54,859 nucleotides of DNA from an uncultured Mediterraneibacter sp. Its GTDB lineage: Bacteria; Bacillota; Clostridia; Lachnospirales; Lachnospiraceae. The notes under the pieces are model-generated. The model made no database searches and had not been told where the DNA came from. It saw nothing but the letters and a program-made list of their open reading frames with translations. How positions within the stretch are numbered: position 1 is the first letter of the stretch; each line of letters begins with the position of its first letter. A program made the position numbers and the translations under genes. Shown here one piece after another: positions 52,466 through 54,859 of the stretch. Location: contig CALWKB010000022.1 in assembly GCA_944381125.1 (NCBI GenBank), forward strand, positions 1 through 54,859. The letters are read 5' to 3'.

Positions 52466-53861
52466 AAAATATTATCGGATCGTATTTCAGCTGACTTCCC
52501 CATTGTCCGTAGGAAGCGGAGAGAATAATTTGACAGACCGGGATATCGTCAGGGACAGCAGAGGCATTCCGTATATTCCGGGTACTGCTCTTGCCGGAGT
52601 GTATCGCAGTCTGTTTTCAGAAAAAACTGCCAATGCCTATTTTGGGCCTGAACTTGTAATTGATCATTCTTCAAATGGAGGAGGGAATAAGCTGACAGAC
52701 AGCGACATCATTACATATGACGCATATCCGGAAGGCTATACAGAAAAAATGGTCACAAAAAGGGATATGGTTGCTCTTGATGAGTATAAGACAGCTGTTC
52801 CGAGAGCAAAGTTTGATTTTCAGGTTCTGGAGCCGGGGCTGACCTTTGTCACCTATATAGAGCAGAATATGGACAGATCAAACCAGCAGTGGGTGCTGGA
52901 TGAAATTGCCGGGGCATGGATGGAAGGCAGGATCACTCTGGGGGCAAAGACACTCAGAGGATACGGACATGCAAAAGGTATAGAAGCGTTTTCGGCAATG
53001 TTTAATCTGGGAGAAACAGGTCAGAATAATCAGGACAGGCCGGATGATAAGATGAAAGGCGTGGACGAATGGCTTTCATTTGAGATGTATGATCCGGAAG
53101 ATGTAAACTGGGAAAAAGAGGACAGAGCAGCAGTCGGCAGAGGGAGTGAAGCGGAGCGGAAAGATACATGTCTGATCTCGCTGGAACTCCGGCAGCTTGG
53201 AGGTATCTCTGTCCGGCAGTATACCTCGGAGGTAGACGCGGCAGATTATAAACAGCTCACTTCACATCCTGTTGCCGGTGAAGAAGGAGAAGATGAAAAA
53301 GAGGGAACTCCGGTCATACCCGGAACATCATGGGCAGGCGCGTTCAGGGCTCAGATGGGACGGCTGGATCCGGATTTCCGTAAGGGGCGAAAAAAAGCTG
53401 AAAAGTTCTTTGGAAAAGCGAAGAATAAGAACGAAAACAGCAGAAAATCCAGGATCGGCTTTTCCGAAAGCAGGATTACCGGAGGAAAATGGGTGATCAA
53501 TACCCGTAACGCTATCGACAGATTTACCGGAGGAACTGTTGACGGCGCACTGTATACGGAAAAGACATATTATAACGGCAGTACAACACTTGAGATAACC
53601 TGTGATTTCGGCGGAAAGAGTGACGGAGTTTTCAATGTCAGCGCTGAGGAGAAAAAAGAGTTTGCAGAGACGATGGCTGCGGCAATCCTGGATCTGAACG
53701 GCGGCTATATGGCGGTCGGAGGTCTGACTGCGGTCGGACGGGGACTGTTTGCAGTAGATAAGGCAGCTGTGGACGGGAAAGAGATCTGTTTTACAGACCG
53801 GACTGCAGAGGCGCTTTATCCGGAACTTGTAAATGCGATCTCCGGAAAGGGGGAGGAATAG
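52452..53861 (+). CDS. Cas7-2x: two fused Csm3-like backbone subunits
   Basis: 469 residues. Two Cas7 RAMP units in tandem: the first with SPLSVGSGENN and GIPYIPGTALAGVYRS, the second with LISLELRQLGGISV, TPVIPGTSWAGAFRAQM and the Csm3-type active-site loop RNAIDRFTGG (D356). In the first unit the matching loop is TKRDMVALDEYK. Csm3-type aspartates cleave bound target RNA at 6-nt steps, so both units may be catalytic. It overlaps the upstream gene by 14 bases (RBS GAGGAGGAG inside it) and abuts the Csx19-like gene. Confidence 0.88.
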   Translation: MKKIKKYYRIVFQLTSPLSVGSGENNLTDRDIVRDSRGIPYIPGTALAGVYRSLFSEKTANAYFGPELVIDHSSNGGGNKLTDSDIITYDAYPEGYTEKMVTKRDMVALDEYKTAVPRAKFDFQVLEPGLTFVTYIEQNMDRSNQQWVLDEIAGAWMEGRITLGAKTLRGYGHAKGIEAFSAMFNLGETGQNNQDRPDDKMKGVDEWLSFEMYDPEDVNWEKEDRAAVGRGSEAERKDTCLISLELRQLGGISVRQYTSEVDAADYKQLTSHPVAGEEGEDEKEGTPVIPGTSWAGAFRAQMGRLDPDFRKGRKKAEKFFGKAKNKNENSRKSRIGFSESRITGGKWVINTRNAIDRFTGGTVDGALYTEKTYYNGSTTLEITCDFGGKSDGVFNVSAEEKKEFAETMAAAILDLNGGYMAVGGLTAVGRGLFAVDKAAVDGKEICFTDRTAEALYPELVNAISGKGEE

Positions 53862-54431
53862 ATGCCATTAGATACAAAAGAGTACGGAACGAATGACAGG
53901 GAAGAGTTCGGCAATGATTTTAAGGAAGCTGTCAGGTCTGTCAATAACGGATATATTTATATTATGACAACGGAAGAGATTGATTTCTGCAGAGCAGCTG
54001 ACGGAGTATACGGAAGCGATACAGAGATGGACAGGCTCTTCAGCCAGGGATTGGAAATCCGCGTTTTTGATGAAAAAGGCGAGACGAAATGGTTCCGTAC
54101 AGGTATTGATAAAACATACAGATTCCGCAGGATAACAGACGACGGGAATGTAGAAAATGACAGCCTTCACTGGTGGAATGAATCGCAGTATCTGGACATT
54201 GATACAGACAGGACAAAAAGTGAAAGAAACATCGGCAAAATCAATAAAGACACAGTATACGCTACAGGCGGAGGCAGTTATCCGCTCCCGACAGAACAGT
54301 ATAATGATACGAAGATCAGGATACGCAATTATCTGGGAGAGGACGACGATACAGGAGAGCTTTATGTAAAGGACTGGAGACTGGCCGGATTTGGCGAGTG
54401 GCCGGAATCAACGAATGGAGGCGGGGCATAA
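53862..54431 (+). CDS. csx19: Csx19-like type III-D protein
   Basis: 189 residues. It starts on the base after the preceding stop, with GGGGGAGG upstream. The pattern GLEIRVFDEKGETKWFR, a central Gly/Pro turn and the C-terminal IRIRNYLGEDDDTGEL then VKDWRLAGF match my memory of TIGR03984 (Csx19), a small protein of subtype III-D that binds within the III-Dv complex. It is not a RAMP and has no catalytic motif that I can see. The family call rests on motif layout and on its place between Cas7-2x and the Cas7-insertion subunit. Confidence 0.72.
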   Translation: MPLDTKEYGTNDREEFGNDFKEAVRSVNNGYIYIMTTEEIDFCRAADGVYGSDTEMDRLFSQGLEIRVFDEKGETKWFRTGIDKTYRFRRITDDGNVENDSLHWWNESQYLDIDTDRTKSERNIGKINKDTVYATGGGSYPLPTEQYNDTKIRIRNYLGEDDDTGELYVKDWRLAGFGEWPESTNGGGA

Positions 54432-54859
54432 ATGCAGAGATTCATTAACCCATACAATTTTATTTCTCTTAGGGATAAGCCGGAGAGACAGAAAGATATA
54501 CCGGAAAAGAGTTATTATACCGGCTCTGTTACATATACTCTTACAACAAAATCAGCTCTTTTTATACCAAATACCAGCAGCAGTAAGGCGTTCGCTTATA
54601 CTCCGGATCAAGTAGATGATCCGAGAAATGAACATGGACTGTATGATTTTTTCTCCTATGAAATTCTGGATGAAGGGAAAAAGTATGATGATGTGTATTT
54701 TGAACCGGTAATACCGGGCAGTGAAGTACGCGGGATGATCCGCAGTATATATGAGACCCTGACAAATTCATGCCTTCCGGTGCTGGATGGAGAAAAGAGA
54801 ATCGGGAAAAGGACAGTTGAGCATTTTAAGCAGGCGGTTCTGAAACGGGAGAAGAACGG
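54432..54859 (+). CDS. Cas7-insertion / TIGR03986-like RAMP, 3' truncated by window
   Basis: Only the first 142 codons are present. FINPYNFISLRDKPER near the start, the strand SVTYTLTTKSALFIPNTSS and VIPGSEVRGMIRSIYETLTNS are the signature of the TIGR03986 RAMP family, which includes the Cas7-insertion subunit of the III-Dv complex. RBS GGAGGCGGGG ends just before the start, which follows the Csx19-like stop without a gap. The insertion itself and any downstream cas genes or array lie beyond the window. Confidence 0.85.
   Translation, partial: MQRFINPYNFISLRDKPERQKDIPEKSYYTGSVTYTLTTKSALFIPNTSSSKAFAYTPDQVDDPRNEHGLYDFFSYEILDEGKKYDDVYFEPVIPGSEVRGMIRSIYETLTNSCLPVLDGEKRIGKRTVEHFKQAVLKREKN

Noticed and set aside
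45258..54859. CRISPR array expected with the cas genes
   Set aside because: No regularly spaced direct repeats of 28-37 bases are visible in the window; an array may lie beyond 54859.

Overview
The window reads as a chromosome segment of an anaerobic, spore-forming Clostridia bacterium, most likely Lachnospiraceae-like. The grounds are sporulation genes (sipL, spoIIR), an MEP-pathway gene (ispE) followed directly by a FadR-type GntR regulator, strong AGGAGG ribosome sites, TTGNNN-17-TATAAT promoters, a sortase-type surface protein and a moderate GC content. No rRNA, tRNA, integrase, insertion sequence or CRISPR array was seen.

Layout. 1-1400: 3' end of a large wall-anchored surface protein with a DPS/EPS repeat tail. 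1550-8586: a helical protein, a MATE exporter, an OmpR/HisKA two-component pair and a three-gene MacAB-like ABC exporter operon. 8727-12008: a TetR regulator and a variant FtsH with a co-translated coiled-coil partner. 12020-13567: a radical SAM gene bracketed by two copies of a composite repeat whose palindrome shows a compensatory base-pair change. 13571-23524: housekeeping and sporulation genes (plsC-like, PrcB-like lipoprotein, sipL, ispE, GntR regulator, spoIIR, CDF transporter, acyl-ACP thioesterase, HAD phosphatase, glmM).

23865-36949: an unusual cell-envelope system. It has a secreted/membrane vWA protein, a 1148-aa tubulin-like GTPase, a two-TM protein, and a 1323-aa multi-TM protein ending in a zinc-ribbon plus HExxH module that resembles eukaryotic DA1 (LIM-peptidase). 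The four genes sit behind one strong promoter and end in a UUCG-loop terminator. A secreted transglutaminase-like protein follows. This is the best candidate for an undescribed system in the window.

37040-45257: a cell-wall cassette (alpha/beta hydrolase, membrane-anchored MurF-like ligase, D-Ala-D-Ala ligase, VanX-type dipeptidase) whose last gene overlaps a TIR-domain gene. A second TIR protein follows under its own promoter; it spans the membrane and has a SecD-like ectodomain.

45437-54859 (cut by the window end): a type III CRISPR-Cas locus with the composition of the III-Dv (III-D2) complex known from Synechocystis. It contains Cas6, a CARF-HEPN effector with a fused C-terminal candidate ring-nuclease domain, an HD-less Cas10 with an AGDE cyclase motif, a Cas7-Cas5-Cas11 fusion, a double Cas7, a Csx19-like protein and the start of a Cas7-insertion (TIGR03986-like) subunit. 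The likely logic is that crRNA-guided target recognition makes Cas10 produce cyclic oligoadenylate, which activates the HEPN RNase, while the fused domain may degrade the messenger.
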